Below are positions 33,502-42,217 of a stretch of DNA of 64,000 bases, piece by piece. The notes below the pieces were generated by a model. That model made no database searches and had not been told where the DNA came from. It was given only the letters and a program-made list of their open reading frames with translations. Source of the DNA: Saccharothrix luteola (GTDB lineage Bacteria > Actinomycetota > Actinomycetes > Mycobacteriales > Pseudonocardiaceae); NCBI RefSeq assembly GCF_020859565.1, contig NZ_JAJHUO010000013.1, positions 62,001 through 126,000 on the forward strand, in the 5' to 3' direction. The translations under genes were made by a program, and so were the position numbers. How positions within the stretch are numbered: position 1 is the stretch's first letter; every line of letters begins with the position of its first letter.

Positions 33502-34116
33502 ATGACCGACCTGGTGCTGGACCCCAAGACGACCGCTTTGGTGCTGATCGAATACCAGAATGACTTCACCAGCGAGGGCGGGGTGCTCAACGGTGCGGTC
33601 AGCGAGGTGATGGGCAGCACGGGCATGCTGCCCAAGACGGTGGCCCTGGTGGAAGCCGCACGTGCGGCCGGGGTGACGGTCATGCACGCGCCCATCACGT
33701 TTGCCGAGGGCTATTACGAGATTTCCTCGCACCCGTACGGCATCCTCAAGGGCGTCGTGGACGGCAAGGCGTTCGTCAAGGGCAGTTGGGGTGCGGCGAT
33801 CGTGGACGACCTCTCGCCACGCGACGGCGACATCGTGATCGAGGGCAAGCGCGGGCTCGACACGTTCGCCAGCACGAACCTCGACTTCATCCTGCGCAGC
33901 AAGGGCATCACGACCATCGTCCTCGGCGGGTTCCTGACGAACTGCTGCGTCGAGTCGACCATGCGCACCGGCTACGAGAACGGGTACAAGGTCATCACGC
34001 TCACCGACTGCGTCGCCGCCACGTCCCAGGAGGAGCACGACAACGCGTTGCGCTTCGACTTCCCGATGTTCTCGGTGCCGGTCACGGCCGACGACGTGAT
34101 CGCCGCCCTGTCCTGA
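33502..34116 (+). CDS. Isochorismatase-like cysteine hydrolase
   Basis: A 204-residue single-domain hydrolase. The catalytic Asp-Lys-Cys triad is visible as EYQNDF, EGKRGLD and NCCVEST, with the preceding cis-peptide region LGGFLT. Family members hydrolyse isochorismate, nicotinamide, carbamoyl-sarcosine or related amides; the substrate here is not evident. No aryl carrier domain or siderophore genes are nearby, so an EntB-type role is unlikely. GAGGAG lies 11 bases before the ATG. Confidence 0.85.
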   Translation: MTDLVLDPKTTALVLIEYQNDFTSEGGVLNGAVSEVMGSTGMLPKTVALVEAARAAGVTVMHAPITFAEGYYEISSHPYGILKGVVDGKAFVKGSWGAAIVDDLSPRDGDIVIEGKRGLDTFASTNLDFILRSKGITTIVLGGFLTNCCVESTMRTGYENGYKVITLTDCVAATSQEEHDNALRFDFPMFSVPVTADDVIAALS

Positions 34117-34208
34117 CACCGCCCAGAGGACGACGGCACTGGGCACCGCCGTCCGCGACCGGGATGATGGGCGGGCCGGGTGTGCCGAGCACGGGGGGAG
34201 CGGCGGCG

Positions 34209-35666
34209 ATGAGGGCGTGCGTCGTGGGAGCGGGGCCGGCGGGGATCGTCACGGCCAAGGTGTTGCTGGAGCACGGCTTCGAGGTCACGGTCTTCGACAA
34301 GTACGAGCGGGTCGGTGGGATCTGGTCGCCGGGTGGTTGCTACGACGGCTTGTCCAACCAGTCGGCGCTGCACCTCTTCGAGTTCGCTGACCTGCCCAAC
34401 CGCCTGCGCTTCGCCAGTTCGGTGGACAGCCAGCGCTACCTGGAGGACTACGCGCGGACGTTCGGCGTGCTCGACCGCGTCCGCCCCGGCACCGAGGTGA
34501 CCTCGATCCGGCCGGTCGACGGGCCGGGACGGGTCGGGGCCTCCGGGTGGCTGGTCGAGCACCGCCCGGTCGGGGACGAGGGCGCGCCGGTCCGTCGCGA
34601 CGCGTTCGACCACGTCGTCGTCGCCAGTGGAGCGCACCACCACGTGCACGTGCCCGACCTGCCCGGCCGAGAGTCGTTCCCCGGGACCGTGCTGCACGCC
34701 AACGAAGTGCGGTCGGGGACGTTCGCCGGCAGGCGCGTGGTCGTCGTGGGCGGTGGCAAGTCCGCGTTGGACCTGGCCACCCGCGCGGCACGCGAGGCGG
34801 CCTCGGCCACGCTCGTGCAGCGCAGGGTCAACTGGATGATCCCCGAACGGCTCCTGCTCGGCACGGTCGGCTACCGCTGGATCCTGTTCACCCGGCTCGG
34901 CGAGGCGCTCCTGCCGCGCTACCACGACCCGGCCTGCGTCCGCCCGATCGACCGCCTCGACGACCGGGTCAAGCGGGTCCTGTGGCGGATCGTCACCCGA
35001 GACATGCTGATCTCCACCGGGTTCACCCGACTGCCGGAGCGGCTGCGGCCGACCCGACCGCTGCCCTTCCACCTGGCCCACGCGGGCGTGATGCCGCGGG
35101 GTTACGTGCGGGCCGTCCGCCGGGGCCGGCTCACCGCCGAGGTCAGCGCGGTGGAGGCCTACACCGACCAGGGCCTGCGCCTGGCGACCGGCCGGGAGGT
35201 GGCGGCGGACGTCATCGTGTTCGCCACCGGCCACCGCCGGGTCTTCCCGTTCCTCGACCTGCGGGTGCACGACGACGCCGGGCGGCTGCGGCTGTACCGG
35301 GGCATCGTGCCGCCGGACGTCGACCGGCTGGGGTTCGTCGGCTTCCGCCAGATCTTCAACAACATCATGGGCGTGGAGCTCACCGCGCACTGGCTGGCCG
35401 GCCACTTCCTCGGGACGCTGCGCGCCACCCCGGACGAGCGGGGGATGCACGAGGCCGTCGACGCCCGCCTGGCCTGGCAGGAACGGGTGCTCCCGGGCAC
35501 CGGCGGCTACGACTACGGTCCCTACGACATCCACTCCGCGGACGAGCTCATGCACGACATGGGCCTGCCGTCCCGCCGCACCGGCAACGTGCTGGCCGAG
35601 TACCTGCTCCCCGGCGGGGTCGCCCACCGCTATCGGGGCCTGACGGCGAGCCGCCGGCCGCGGTGA
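34209..35666 (+). CDS. Flavin-containing monooxygenase (FMO/Baeyer-Villiger type)
   Basis: A 485-residue two-dinucleotide-domain flavoprotein. The FAD site is VVGAGPAGIVTAK at the N-terminus followed by FDKYERVGGIW. The NADPH site is VVVGGGKSALD, with DVIVFATGHRRVFPF near the C-terminal third. The canonical FMO fingerprint FxGxxxHxxxY is only loosely present (FPGTVLHANE). It probably oxygenates an S, N or ketone group of a small molecule. It is a single gene with weakly coupled neighbours; its substrate is unknown. Confidence 0.82.
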   Translation: MRACVVGAGPAGIVTAKVLLEHGFEVTVFDKYERVGGIWSPGGCYDGLSNQSALHLFEFADLPNRLRFASSVDSQRYLEDYARTFGVLDRVRPGTEVTSIRPVDGPGRVGASGWLVEHRPVGDEGAPVRRDAFDHVVVASGAHHHVHVPDLPGRESFPGTVLHANEVRSGTFAGRRVVVVGGGKSALDLATRAAREAASATLVQRRVNWMIPERLLLGTVGYRWILFTRLGEALLPRYHDPACVRPIDRLDDRVKRVLWRIVTRDMLISTGFTRLPERLRPTRPLPFHLAHAGVMPRGYVRAVRRGRLTAEVSAVEAYTDQGLRLATGREVAADVIVFATGHRRVFPFLDLRVHDDAGRLRLYRGIVPPDVDRLGFVGFRQIFNNIMGVELTAHWLAGHFLGTLRATPDERGMHEAVDARLAWQERVLPGTGGYDYGPYDIHSADELMHDMGLPSRRTGNVLAEYLLPGGVAHRYRGLTASRRPR

Positions 35667-35743
35667 ACCCGCACCCGGGCCGAGTGGATCTCATCCTTCC
35701 GATATCTCGACCAGGTTCGACGGTGCCGCCTACGGTTCGTCGC

Positions 35744-36613
35744 ATGGCTTACGGCAAGGCACTGCGCGAGGCCGTCGCGGCTCCCGGGACGACGCCGCTG
35801 ATCGGCGTGTTCGACATGCTGTCGGCCTCGATCGCGGCCCGGCACTACGACGGGCTGTTCGTCTCCGGCTTCGGCTTCTCCGCCTCGCACTACGGCCTGC
35901 CCGACGTCGGCTTCATCGCCTGGCCGGACGTGGTCGGGTTCGTGCAGCGGCTGCGCCTGGCGCTGCCGGACAAGCACCTGCTGGTCGACATCGACGACGG
36001 GTACACCGATCCCGAGGTGGCCTGCCAGGTGGTTCGATCCCTGGAGCAGGTCGGTGCGTCCGGCGTGATCCTTGAGGACCAGCAGCGGCCACGCCGGTGC
36101 GGGCACGTCGAGGGCAAGCGGGTGCTGCCGCTGGAGCAGTACCTGGAGAAGCTGGACCTCGTGCTGCGGACGAGGACCGACCTGGTCGTCGTGGCGCGGA
36201 CCGACGCCACCGACGAGGACGAGATGCTGCGCCGGGCGGCCGCGTTCGCCGAGACGGACGCCGAGGTGGTCCTGGTCGAGGGCATGCCGTCGGTCGACGT
36301 GATCCGCCGGGTCCGGCGGGCGGTGGGCGGCAAGGCGCTGCTGTTCAACCAGATCGCGGGCGGCCGGTCGCCGAAGCTGTCGCTCGGGGAGCTGACCGGG
36401 CTGGGCGTCGACGTGGCGATCTACAGCACGCCGTGCCTGTTCGCCGCGCACGCGGCCATCGAGGACGCGATGGTGCGGCTGAAGGACCGCGACGGCGTGC
36501 TGCCGGACGGCTCGATCGACGTCGCCGAGTCGCAGGCCCTGCTGGAGCGCAACGTCAGCCGCCACCACGACGTGCCCGCGCCGCGCGCGTCCCGACCCGC
36601 CGTGACCCGCTGA
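35744..36613 (+). CDS. Isocitrate lyase/PEP mutase superfamily C-C lyase
   Basis: A 289-residue (beta/alpha)8 enzyme. It has VFDMLSASIAARHYDGLFVSGF, a metal-binding HLLVDIDDGYTD and the family signature GVILEDQQRPRRCGH followed by GK. The Cys of the CGH motif is the catalytic acid in methylisocitrate lyase and petal-death-protein-type enzymes, so a C-C lyase for oxaloacetate or alkylmalate is more likely than a phosphonate mutase. It stands 78 bases after the flavin monooxygenase gene with its own start and no clear operon partner. Confidence 0.8.
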   Translation: MAYGKALREAVAAPGTTPLIGVFDMLSASIAARHYDGLFVSGFGFSASHYGLPDVGFIAWPDVVGFVQRLRLALPDKHLLVDIDDGYTDPEVACQVVRSLEQVGASGVILEDQQRPRRCGHVEGKRVLPLEQYLEKLDLVLRTRTDLVVVARTDATDEDEMLRRAAAFAETDAEVVLVEGMPSVDVIRRVRRAVGGKALLFNQIAGGRSPKLSLGELTGLGVDVAIYSTPCLFAAHAAIEDAMVRLKDRDGVLPDGSIDVAESQALLERNVSRHHDVPAPRASRPAVTR

Positions 36614-36620
36614 GACCGGG

Positions 36621-36857
36621 TCAGCCGGGGTCGCCGCGCCGCTTGCGGTGCACCACCCAGCCGAAGTCGACGATCAGCCCGACCACGATCACCGCGAGCA
36701 GCACCGCCAGCCAGGTCAGGCCGGCGCGCACGCACAGCACGGCGGCCACGCCGTTGAACACGACGCCGAACCCGGCCAGCCACAACCGCAGGGTCAACGC
36801 GCTGCGCGGCGGCGCCGGTGGGGGCAGGTCGTCGTCCGGGTGACCGCGCCCGGTCAC
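36621..36857 (-). CDS. Small membrane protein
   Basis: A 78-residue protein with two hydrophobic segments (LWLAGFGVVFNGVAAVLCV and TWLAVLLAVIVVGLIVDFGWVV) and a short basic tail HRKRRGDPG. The GTG start at 36857 overlaps the stop of the upstream gene (GTGA), so the two are co-translated. It converges on the lyase gene. Function unknown; a helical hairpin in the cytoplasmic membrane is likely. Confidence 0.6.
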   Translation of the reverse strand: MTGRGHPDDDLPPPAPPRSALTLRLWLAGFGVVFNGVAAVLCVRAGLTWLAVLLAVIVVGLIVDFGWVVHRKRRGDPG

Positions 36858-37195
36858 GTCCGCCACTCCTCCTGCCACCCGTGGTGCGTGTCGTAGGCGG
36901 AGGCCAGCAGCAGGAGCACGGACCGGTCGGACCCGCCCTCGACCTCCGCGCGCAACCACCGCGCCTTCTCCTCGAACGGCACCGGCACGCGCTCGTCGGC
37001 GGTGCGCGCCTCGCCGGGCACGATCAGCAGCTCGCGGCCGTCGTCGGACCGCAGGATCGCCAGCCGTCCCCGGCGCTCGGCCTCGTCGAGCAGCGGCAGC
37101 TCCTCGCGCGCCAGCCGCTCGGCGTCCTCGTCCAGCCGGTCCAGCACGAACCGGCGCAGGTCCACGTCCGACAGTCGGTTCGGCTCCACGTCCAT
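36854..37195 (-). CDS. Hypothetical helical protein (DUF6221-like)
   Basis: A 113-residue acidic, mainly helical cytoplasmic protein with a regular pattern at the start (DLRRFVLDRLDEDAERLAREEL). It ends in a Leu-rich helix followed by HHGWQEEW. The pattern recalls small actinobacterial proteins of the DUF6221 type, a tentative match from memory. It is coupled to the downstream small membrane protein and divergent from the MFS transporter at 37273. Confidence 0.55.
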   Translation of the reverse strand: MDVEPNRLSDVDLRRFVLDRLDEDAERLAREELPLLDEAERRGRLAILRSDDGRELLIVPGEARTADERVPVPFEEKARWLRAEVEGGSDRSVLLLLASAYDTHHGWQEEWRT

Positions 37196-37272
37196 GCCCA
37201 GGGGGTATCCAGTCCGACCCGGGCCACACGTCGTGGCGTGCGGGTGATCGCGCGGGGAGGTAGGAAGGAGTG

Positions 37273-38730
37273 ATGACCAGGGCGGATGAGCCGGACCCGC
37301 GGCGGTGGAAGGCGCTCACGGTCACGCTCGTCGCCGGGTTCATGAGCCTGCTCGACGTGAGCATCGTGTCCGTCGCCCTGCCGTCCATCCAGCACGGCCT
37401 CGGCACCACGCCGGCGGGCGTGCAGTGGGTCGTCTCGGGCTACGCGCTGGCATTCGGCCTGGCCTTGGTGCCGGCCGGGCGCCTGGGTGACGCGATCGGG
37501 CGGCGGACCATGTTCCTGGGCGCGTTGGCCGGCTTCGTGCTGTTCAGCGCGTTGGCCGGGCTCGCGCCGACCACCGAGGTCCTGGTCGTGGCGCGGCTGG
37601 CCCAGGGCATCTCGGCGGGCGCGCTGGCCCCGCAGAACTCGGCGTTGATCCAGCAGCTGTTCCGGGGCGCGGAACGGGGTCGGGCGTTCGGGTTCTTCGG
37701 CTCCACGGTCGGCGTTTCCACGGCCGTCGGGCCGGTGGTCGGCGGCGTCATCCTGGCCGTGGCCGGCGAGGACGAGGGCTGGCGGTGGATCTTCTACGTG
37801 AACGTGCCGATCGGGGTGGTCGCGCTGGTGCTCGCGGCACGCCTGCTGCCACGGGCCCGCGGTGGCCCGCGCGGCCACCTCGACCTGGTCGGCGCGGCCC
37901 TGCTCGGCACCGGCGTGCTGGCGGTGATGCTGCCGCTGGTGCTGGCCGAAGCGGGTGGGTTGGCGCGGCTGTGGTGGCTGTTCGCGCTCGGGGCGGCGTT
38001 GCTGGTGCTGTTCGTGCGGTGGGAACGGCAGGTCGCCGCGCGTGGCCGCGGCCCGATGCTCGACATCTCCCTGTTCACCGGCACGCCCGGGTACGGCACG
38101 GGCGCGTTGCTCGGGATGGTCTACTTCATCGGGTTCGCCGGGATCTGGCTGGTGTTCGCGCTGTACTTCCAGACCGGCCTCGGTTACACGCCGTTGCAGT
38201 CCGGGCTGGCCGTGACGCCGTTCGCGGTCGGGTCGGCGGCGTCGGCGGTGGTCGGCGGACGGTTGGTGGAGCGGTGGGGGCGCAAGCTGACCGTCACCGG
38301 GTTGACCATGGTGGTGGCCGGCCTCGCGGTGACGGCCGTGGTGCTGCGGTTCGCGCCGCCGCACGTGGCGGGGTGGGCGGTCACGCCCGCGTTGCTGGTG
38401 GCGGGCATCGGTGGCGGGTGGGTGATCTCGCCGAACACCACGCTGACGTTGCGGCACGTGCCGGTGTCGATGGCGGGTGCGGCCGGTGGGGCGTTGCAGA
38501 CCGGGCAGCGCATCGGCGCGGCGATCGGCACGGCGGCGTTGACCGGCGTGTTCTACCTGGTGCTGACCTCGTCCGGGCGGGACTTCCCGGTCGCGGCGTC
38601 GGTCGCGGTCGGCGGTGCGACGGTGGCGGTGTCGCTGGCCCTGGTGGTGGCGCTTGTCGAGCTGCGGTCACGCCCGCGTTGTCCGTCCGCTGTGGAGGGT
38701 GCGGAGCAGGCGATCCCGGACGCGCCGTGA
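37273..38730 (+). CDS. DHA2-type MFS multidrug transporter (14 TM)
   Basis: A 485-residue transporter with about 14 hydrophobic segments. Motifs of drug:H+ antiporters are clear: LLDVSIVSVALPSI near TM1 (motif D1), GRLGDAIGRRTMF (motif A) and GPVVGGVI (antiporter motif C). DHA2 members export antibiotics and dyes. AGGAAGGAG lies just before the start; ATG 37273 is used, and a GTG three bases earlier is possible. It is separated from the clavam genes by seven unrelated genes, so a direct role in clavam export is not supported. Confidence 0.85.
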   Translation: MTRADEPDPRRWKALTVTLVAGFMSLLDVSIVSVALPSIQHGLGTTPAGVQWVVSGYALAFGLALVPAGRLGDAIGRRTMFLGALAGFVLFSALAGLAPTTEVLVVARLAQGISAGALAPQNSALIQQLFRGAERGRAFGFFGSTVGVSTAVGPVVGGVILAVAGEDEGWRWIFYVNVPIGVVALVLAARLLPRARGGPRGHLDLVGAALLGTGVLAVMLPLVLAEAGGLARLWWLFALGAALLVLFVRWERQVAARGRGPMLDISLFTGTPGYGTGALLGMVYFIGFAGIWLVFALYFQTGLGYTPLQSGLAVTPFAVGSAASAVVGGRLVERWGRKLTVTGLTMVVAGLAVTAVVLRFAPPHVAGWAVTPALLVAGIGGGWVISPNTTLTLRHVPVSMAGAAGGALQTGQRIGAAIGTAALTGVFYLVLTSSGRDFPVAASVAVGGATVAVSLALVVALVELRSRPRCPSAVEGAEQAIPDAP

Positions 38731-38767
38731 ACCACGCGGACCGGTGCGATCAGGGCAGGATGGCGGG

Positions 38768-39853
38768 ATGGACCTGTTGCCGTTGACCGAACGACTGCTC
38801 GGCATCCGCTCGACCGCCGACCGCCCCGACGATTTGCGCCGGGCGTTGGAGTTCGTGCTGGACGTGGTCGGGCCCGGCTTCACCCTGGAGCGGTTCGAGT
38901 CGGGCGGCAAGCCGAGCGCGCTCGTCTACTGCGGTGAACGCCGGCCGCACTTCCGGGTGATCTTCAACGCCCACCTGGACGTGGTGCCGGGCGCGGACGA
39001 GCAGTTCCGGCCACGGCGGGACGGTGACCGGCTCGTCGGCCGGGGCGCGCAGGACATGAAGCTGTCCGCGCTGGTGCTGGCGTCGGTGTTCCGGGACCTG
39101 GCGGGCCGGCTGCCGTACCCGATCGGGCTCCAGCTCGTGACCGACGAGGAGGTCGGCGGGCGCAACGGCACGCTGCACCAGTTGGAGCAGGGCGTCACGG
39201 GGTCGTTCGTGGTGATCGGGGAGCACAGCGCGCTGCGCGTCGTGGCCGAGTCGAAAGGCCTCGCCACCGTGCGGCTGCACGCGGTGGGACGTGCGGCGCA
39301 CAGCGCCTACCAGTGGCTCGGCGACAACGCGTTGGTGAAGGTGATGCGCGCGGTGGACGGAGTGCTCGCCGCGTACCCGGTGGCGCGGGAGGAGGAGTGG
39401 CGGACCACGGTGAACGTCGCCCGCATCTCGTCCGGGAACCAGGCGCTCAACCAGGTGCCCGCGGACGCGACCGCGTGGCTGGACGTCCGCTTCCCGCCCG
39501 AGGACGCCGACTTCACCGGCCGCTCGCGAGAGGAGGTCGCCGCGCACTTCACCGCGTTGTGCCCACCCGGCGTCACGGCCGAGGTCGACCACGTCGAGCC
39601 GCCGCACCGGGCCGACCCGGAGGGGCCGGACCTGCTGGCGCTCCAGCGTGCCGCCCGTGCCCAGGGGTACTCGGGCGACCTGCTGCGCAAGCACGGCGCG
39701 GCCGACTCCCGGTTCTACTTCCAGAGCGGCATCGACGCGGTGATCTTCGGCGTCGGCGGTGACGGGCAGCACGGGCCGGACGAGCACGCCGACCTGACCA
39801 CGGTCGAGCCGTACCGGCGGGCGTTGATCGCGTTCCTGGAGGGCATTGCCTAA
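38768..39853 (+). CDS. M20-family metallopeptidase/deacylase
   Basis: A 361-residue M20 protein with the complete zinc set: NAHLDVVP (His, Asp), GRGAQDMKL (bridging Asp), TDEEVGG (Glu-Glu), GEHSALR in place of the usual Asp region, and a C-terminal GPDEHAD. It has the short dimerisation insert with VNVARISSGNQALNQVP (as in ArgE/DapE). It probably hydrolyses an N-acyl amino acid or small peptide. It lies 37 bases after the MFS gene and may be co-transcribed with it. Confidence 0.85.
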   Translation: MDLLPLTERLLGIRSTADRPDDLRRALEFVLDVVGPGFTLERFESGGKPSALVYCGERRPHFRVIFNAHLDVVPGADEQFRPRRDGDRLVGRGAQDMKLSALVLASVFRDLAGRLPYPIGLQLVTDEEVGGRNGTLHQLEQGVTGSFVVIGEHSALRVVAESKGLATVRLHAVGRAAHSAYQWLGDNALVKVMRAVDGVLAAYPVAREEEWRTTVNVARISSGNQALNQVPADATAWLDVRFPPEDADFTGRSREEVAAHFTALCPPGVTAEVDHVEPPHRADPEGPDLLALQRAARAQGYSGDLLRKHGAADSRFYFQSGIDAVIFGVGGDGQHGPDEHADLTTVEPYRRALIAFLEGIA

Positions 39854-39856
39854 CGT

Positions 39857-39872
39857 GTAACCCAGTGGTTAC
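39857..39872. promoter_or_regulatory. ArsR-type operator
   Basis: GTAACC-CAGT-GGTTAC is a perfect 6-4-6 inverted repeat ending 9 bases before the GTG start of the ArsR gene. TAACC...GGTTA dyads are typical operators of ArsR regulators paired with AHSA1/SRPBCC proteins, so autoregulation is likely. Confidence 0.65.
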
Positions 39873-39881
39873 GCTTTTGGC

Positions 39882-40304
39882 GTGGACGAGGTGGCGGGTG
39901 CGATCGCCGACCCCGTGCGGCGGGAGATCCTGCAGATGCTGCGCGCCGACGCGCGGCTGTCGGCCGGGCAGATCGCCGAGCGGTTCGCGATCAGCCGTCC
40001 GGCGGTGAGCAGGCACCTGCGGGTGCTGCGGGAGAGCGGGCTGGTGCGCGACGAGCTGGTGGGCCGACAGCGGTTCTACGTGCTGGACGCCTCCCGGTTG
40101 ACGCCGCTCGCGCGCTGGCTGGCCGACTTCGGCGTGCTCGACCGGACCCCGGGGTGGGCACGCCGCCTCGACGCGCTGGAGACCGAGGTCTACCGCACCC
40201 GTCGGGAGCGCCGCACCGGCCGACCCGGCGTCGACGGACCGCCTGCCGACCACCCGTCCGCCGAGGGATCCCCTGCCGACGAATCGAAGGAGCACACCGC
40301 ATGA
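39882..40304 (+). CDS. ArsR-family transcriptional repressor
   Basis: A 140-residue winged-helix regulator. The DNA-binding core is clear: ADPVRREILQMLRADARLSAGQIAERFAISRPAVSRHLRVLRESGLVRDELVGRQRFYVL. No Cys metal site is present. The last 40 residues are a Pro/Asp/Ser-rich tail without structure. The GTG at 39882 is close to the operator palindrome, so the transcript is probably nearly leaderless. The stop overlaps the ATG of the SRPBCC gene, a standard ArsR-AHSA1 pair. Confidence 0.88.
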   Translation: MDEVAGAIADPVRREILQMLRADARLSAGQIAERFAISRPAVSRHLRVLRESGLVRDELVGRQRFYVLDASRLTPLARWLADFGVLDRTPGWARRLDALETEVYRTRRERRTGRPGVDGPPADHPSAEGSPADESKEHTA

Positions 40305-40801
40305 CCCCCACCCCCACCGGTCGGCTGGTCCGCACTGACGCGGGCAGCGACCTGGTGCTCACCCGGACGTTCCGCGCGCTCGCCGAGGACGTGTGGGCGA
40401 GCCTGACCGAGCCCGAGCGCACCGCCCGGTGGTTCGGCCCGTGGAAGGGCGAGGCCGCTCCGGGGCGCGCGGTGAAGGTGCAGATGGTGTTCGAGGAGCA
40501 GGAGCCGTGGATGGAGGTCCGCATCGACGCCTGCGACCCGCCCCGGCGGCTGGCGCTGTCGATGGTGGACGAAGCCGGCACGTGGCGGATGGAGCTGCTG
40601 CTGTCCGAAGTGGATGGTGTGACCGAGCTGAACCTCGTGCACCACCTGGCGACCGAGGAGGGCATCGGCGAGGTCGGCCCTGGGTGGGAGTACTACCTGG
40701 ACATGCTGGTCGCCTCCCGCGCCGGCGCGCCGCTGCCCGCCTTCGACGACTACTACCCGTCCCAGAAGGAGTACTTCGATGGCCTGACCACCGCCGAGTG
40801 A
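40301..40801 (+). CDS. SRPBCC/AHSA1-family protein
   Basis: A 166-residue START-like helix-grip protein: LTRTFRALAEDVWASLTEPERTARWFGPWKG, VRIDACDPPRRLALS, ELNLVHHLA, then WEYYLDML. This is the AHSA1 (activator of Hsp90 ATPase homologue) subtype commonly regulated by an adjacent ArsR. It binds a hydrophobic ligand or acts in stress response; no ligand is known. It is translationally coupled (ATGA) and AAGGAG lies 9 bases before the ATG. Confidence 0.85.
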   Translation: MTPTPTGRLVRTDAGSDLVLTRTFRALAEDVWASLTEPERTARWFGPWKGEAAPGRAVKVQMVFEEQEPWMEVRIDACDPPRRLALSMVDEAGTWRMELLLSEVDGVTELNLVHHLATEEGIGEVGPGWEYYLDMLVASRAGAPLPAFDDYYPSQKEYFDGLTTAE

Positions 40802-40803
40802 CG

Positions 40804-41151
40804 TCAGCTCCTCCCGGTGACCACGACGCAGAACAGGTTGCCCTCGGTGTCGGCCAGCACCACGAAGTCGGCTCCCGGCGGGTAGGTCCACGGCACGCGC
40901 ACGGCGCCGAGCCCGATCAGCCGCTCGACCTCGGCCCGCAGTTCGGCCTCGTCGGCGACGTGCAGGTCGAGGTGCGTCCGGTCGTCCTGGTCGAGCGTGA
41001 TGGTCGGCCCGGTGCCGTCCTTCGGGGCCAGGACCGGGCTGTCGTCGCCGATCGGGCCGTTGACCAGGTCGTAGCCGAGGGTCCGGGTCCAGAACTCCGC
41101 CGCGCGGCGGACGTCCGAGACCTTCAGGACCACGCTTCCGAGGTGTGCCAT
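40804..41151 (-). CDS. VOC (glyoxalase/bleomycin-resistance) family protein
   Basis: A 115-residue single VOC module of the beta-alpha-beta-beta-beta type: GSVVLKVSDVRRAAEFWTRTLGY, THLDLHVADEAELRAEVERL, and FVVLADTEGNLFCVV with the metal Glu. Dimers of such domains bind metals and small molecules, as in glyoxalase or antibiotic-binding proteins. It converges on the SRPBCC gene with two bases between stops. Function not deducible. Confidence 0.85.
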   Translation of the reverse strand: MAHLGSVVLKVSDVRRAAEFWTRTLGYDLVNGPIGDDSPVLAPKDGTGPTITLDQDDRTHLDLHVADEAELRAEVERLIGLGAVRVPWTYPPGADFVVLADTEGNLFCVVVTGRS

Positions 41152-41197
41152 CGGTCCATTGTCGGCGATGGGCGGCGTCCGTCGGGGATGGGCCGGG

Positions 41198-41599
41198 TCA
41201 GTCGGGGATGCGGGCGGCGACCTTGGCCCGGAAGTCCGGGCACGCGGTGATGTCCTCGGCGTCGCACCCCATCGCGTGTTCCAGCACCGACAGCGACGCC
41301 TGGAGCGCGGCGATCCGCCCGGCCAGCCGGTCGTGGTGCTCGCGGTAGAGCGCGCGGCGGGCCGGGCGGTCGGCGGTGGCGGCGAACAGCAGCCGGATCT
41401 GGTCCAGGCCGAGCCCGGCGTCCTTGGCGAGCAGGATCATCGCGATCCGCGCCTCGTCCGCCTGCCCGTACCGCCGCCGACCGTTCGCCTGGCGGCGCGG
41501 GTCGAGCAGCCCCACGTCCTCCCAGTGCCGCAGCACGTGCGCCGCCAGCCCGAACCGGTCGGCCAGCGCGCCGATCGACATCTCCTCGCTTGACTTCAT
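41198..41599 (-). CDS. MerR-family transcriptional regulator
   Basis: A regulator of about 133 residues with the MerR winged helix SIGALADRFGLAAHVLRHWEDVGLLDP...GRRRYGQADEARIAMI, a dimerisation helix and a C-terminal CDAEDITACPDF that may bind a ligand or metal through two Cys. The ATG at 41599 is used; an ATG at 41635 and one at 41581 (MSIGAL) are alternatives. The start overlaps an 18-base palindrome, so it may control itself and the divergent methyltransferase gene. Confidence 0.82.
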   Translation of the reverse strand: MKSSEEMSIGALADRFGLAAHVLRHWEDVGLLDPRRQANGRRRYGQADEARIAMILLAKDAGLGLDQIRLLFAATADRPARRALYREHHDRLAGRIAALQASLSVLEHAMGCDAEDITACPDFRAKVAARIPD

Positions 41600-41620
41600 G
41601 TCGACATGAAGTTGCACAGT
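41590..41620 (+). promoter_or_regulatory. MerR-type promoter with 19-base spacer
   Basis: A -35 like TTGACT (41590-41595) and a -10 like CACAGT (41615-41620) are separated by 19 bases. The perfect 18-base palindrome CTTCATGTCGACATGAAG (41594-41611) lies between them. An overlong spacer holding the dyad is the hallmark of MerR-activated promoters. It points to the methyltransferase gene, whose GTG is 40 bases downstream. Confidence 0.6.
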
Positions 41621-41659
41621 CGGTGGTGTTGTCAACCACCGTCGCGTTCAGGAGTCCAC

Positions 41660-42217
41660 GTGTCCGACTACCCGCAGGCCGGCTACTTCGACCGGAAGCG
41701 CAGTGCGTCCTACGAGCGGCGGGCGACCCGCCTGCTGGGAGGCCTGTACCGGCTGGTCGCCTCCGACGTCGCCGCGTTCGCTCCGCCCGGCGGTGTGGTG
41801 CTCGACGTCGGCACCGGTCCTGGACGGCTCCTGCACGCGATCGCGGCCAGGCGTGCGGACCTGGTGCTGGGCGGTGTCGACCTGTCCGCCGACATGGTGG
41901 ACATCGCCCGTGCGGGCGCTCCGTCGTCGCGCATCACGTTCCAGGTGGCCGACGTGGCGTCGCTGCCGTACTCGGACGACAGCGTGGACGTGGTCGTTTC
42001 GACGTTGAGCATGCACGAGTGGCCGGACCGGCGTCGTGCGGTGGCCGAGTTGGGGCGCGTGCTGCGGCCCGGCGGCGCCCTGCTGGTGTACGACTTCCGC
42101 TTCGCCCGGATCGACCGCGAGTCGTTCTCGGGGTTCGCCGATGTCCGCCGCGTACCCGTGCGGCCGAAGTGGTGGCCGGCGCCGCTGTTCGCCAAGATCA
42201 CCGCCTCGGTGAGCTGA
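41660..42217 (+). CDS. Class I SAM-dependent methyltransferase
   Basis: A 185-residue methyltransferase. Motif I is VVLDVGTGPGRLLHAI and motif II is LGGVDLSADMVDIARAG. It then has FQVADVASLPYSDDSVDVVVSTLSMHEWPD and VLRPGGALLVYDF, as in UbiE/methyltransferase-11 proteins. The C-terminal domain is short, so the substrate is probably small. CAGGAG lies 8 bases before the GTG. It is the likely target of the divergent MerR regulator, suggesting an inducible detoxification step. Confidence 0.8.
   Translation: MSDYPQAGYFDRKRSASYERRATRLLGGLYRLVASDVAAFAPPGGVVLDVGTGPGRLLHAIAARRADLVLGGVDLSADMVDIARAGAPSSRITFQVADVASLPYSDDSVDVVVSTLSMHEWPDRRRAVAELGRVLRPGGALLVYDFRFARIDRESFSGFADVRRVPVRPKWWPAPLFAKITASVS

Noticed and set aside
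33502..34116. EntB-type isochorismatase of a siderophore pathway
   Set aside because: There is no aryl carrier domain, and the NRPS genes are 19 kb away with no DHB genes between.
37273..38730. Clavam exporter
   Set aside because: The DHA2 transporter lies beyond several unrelated genes and regulators; nothing ties it to the cluster.
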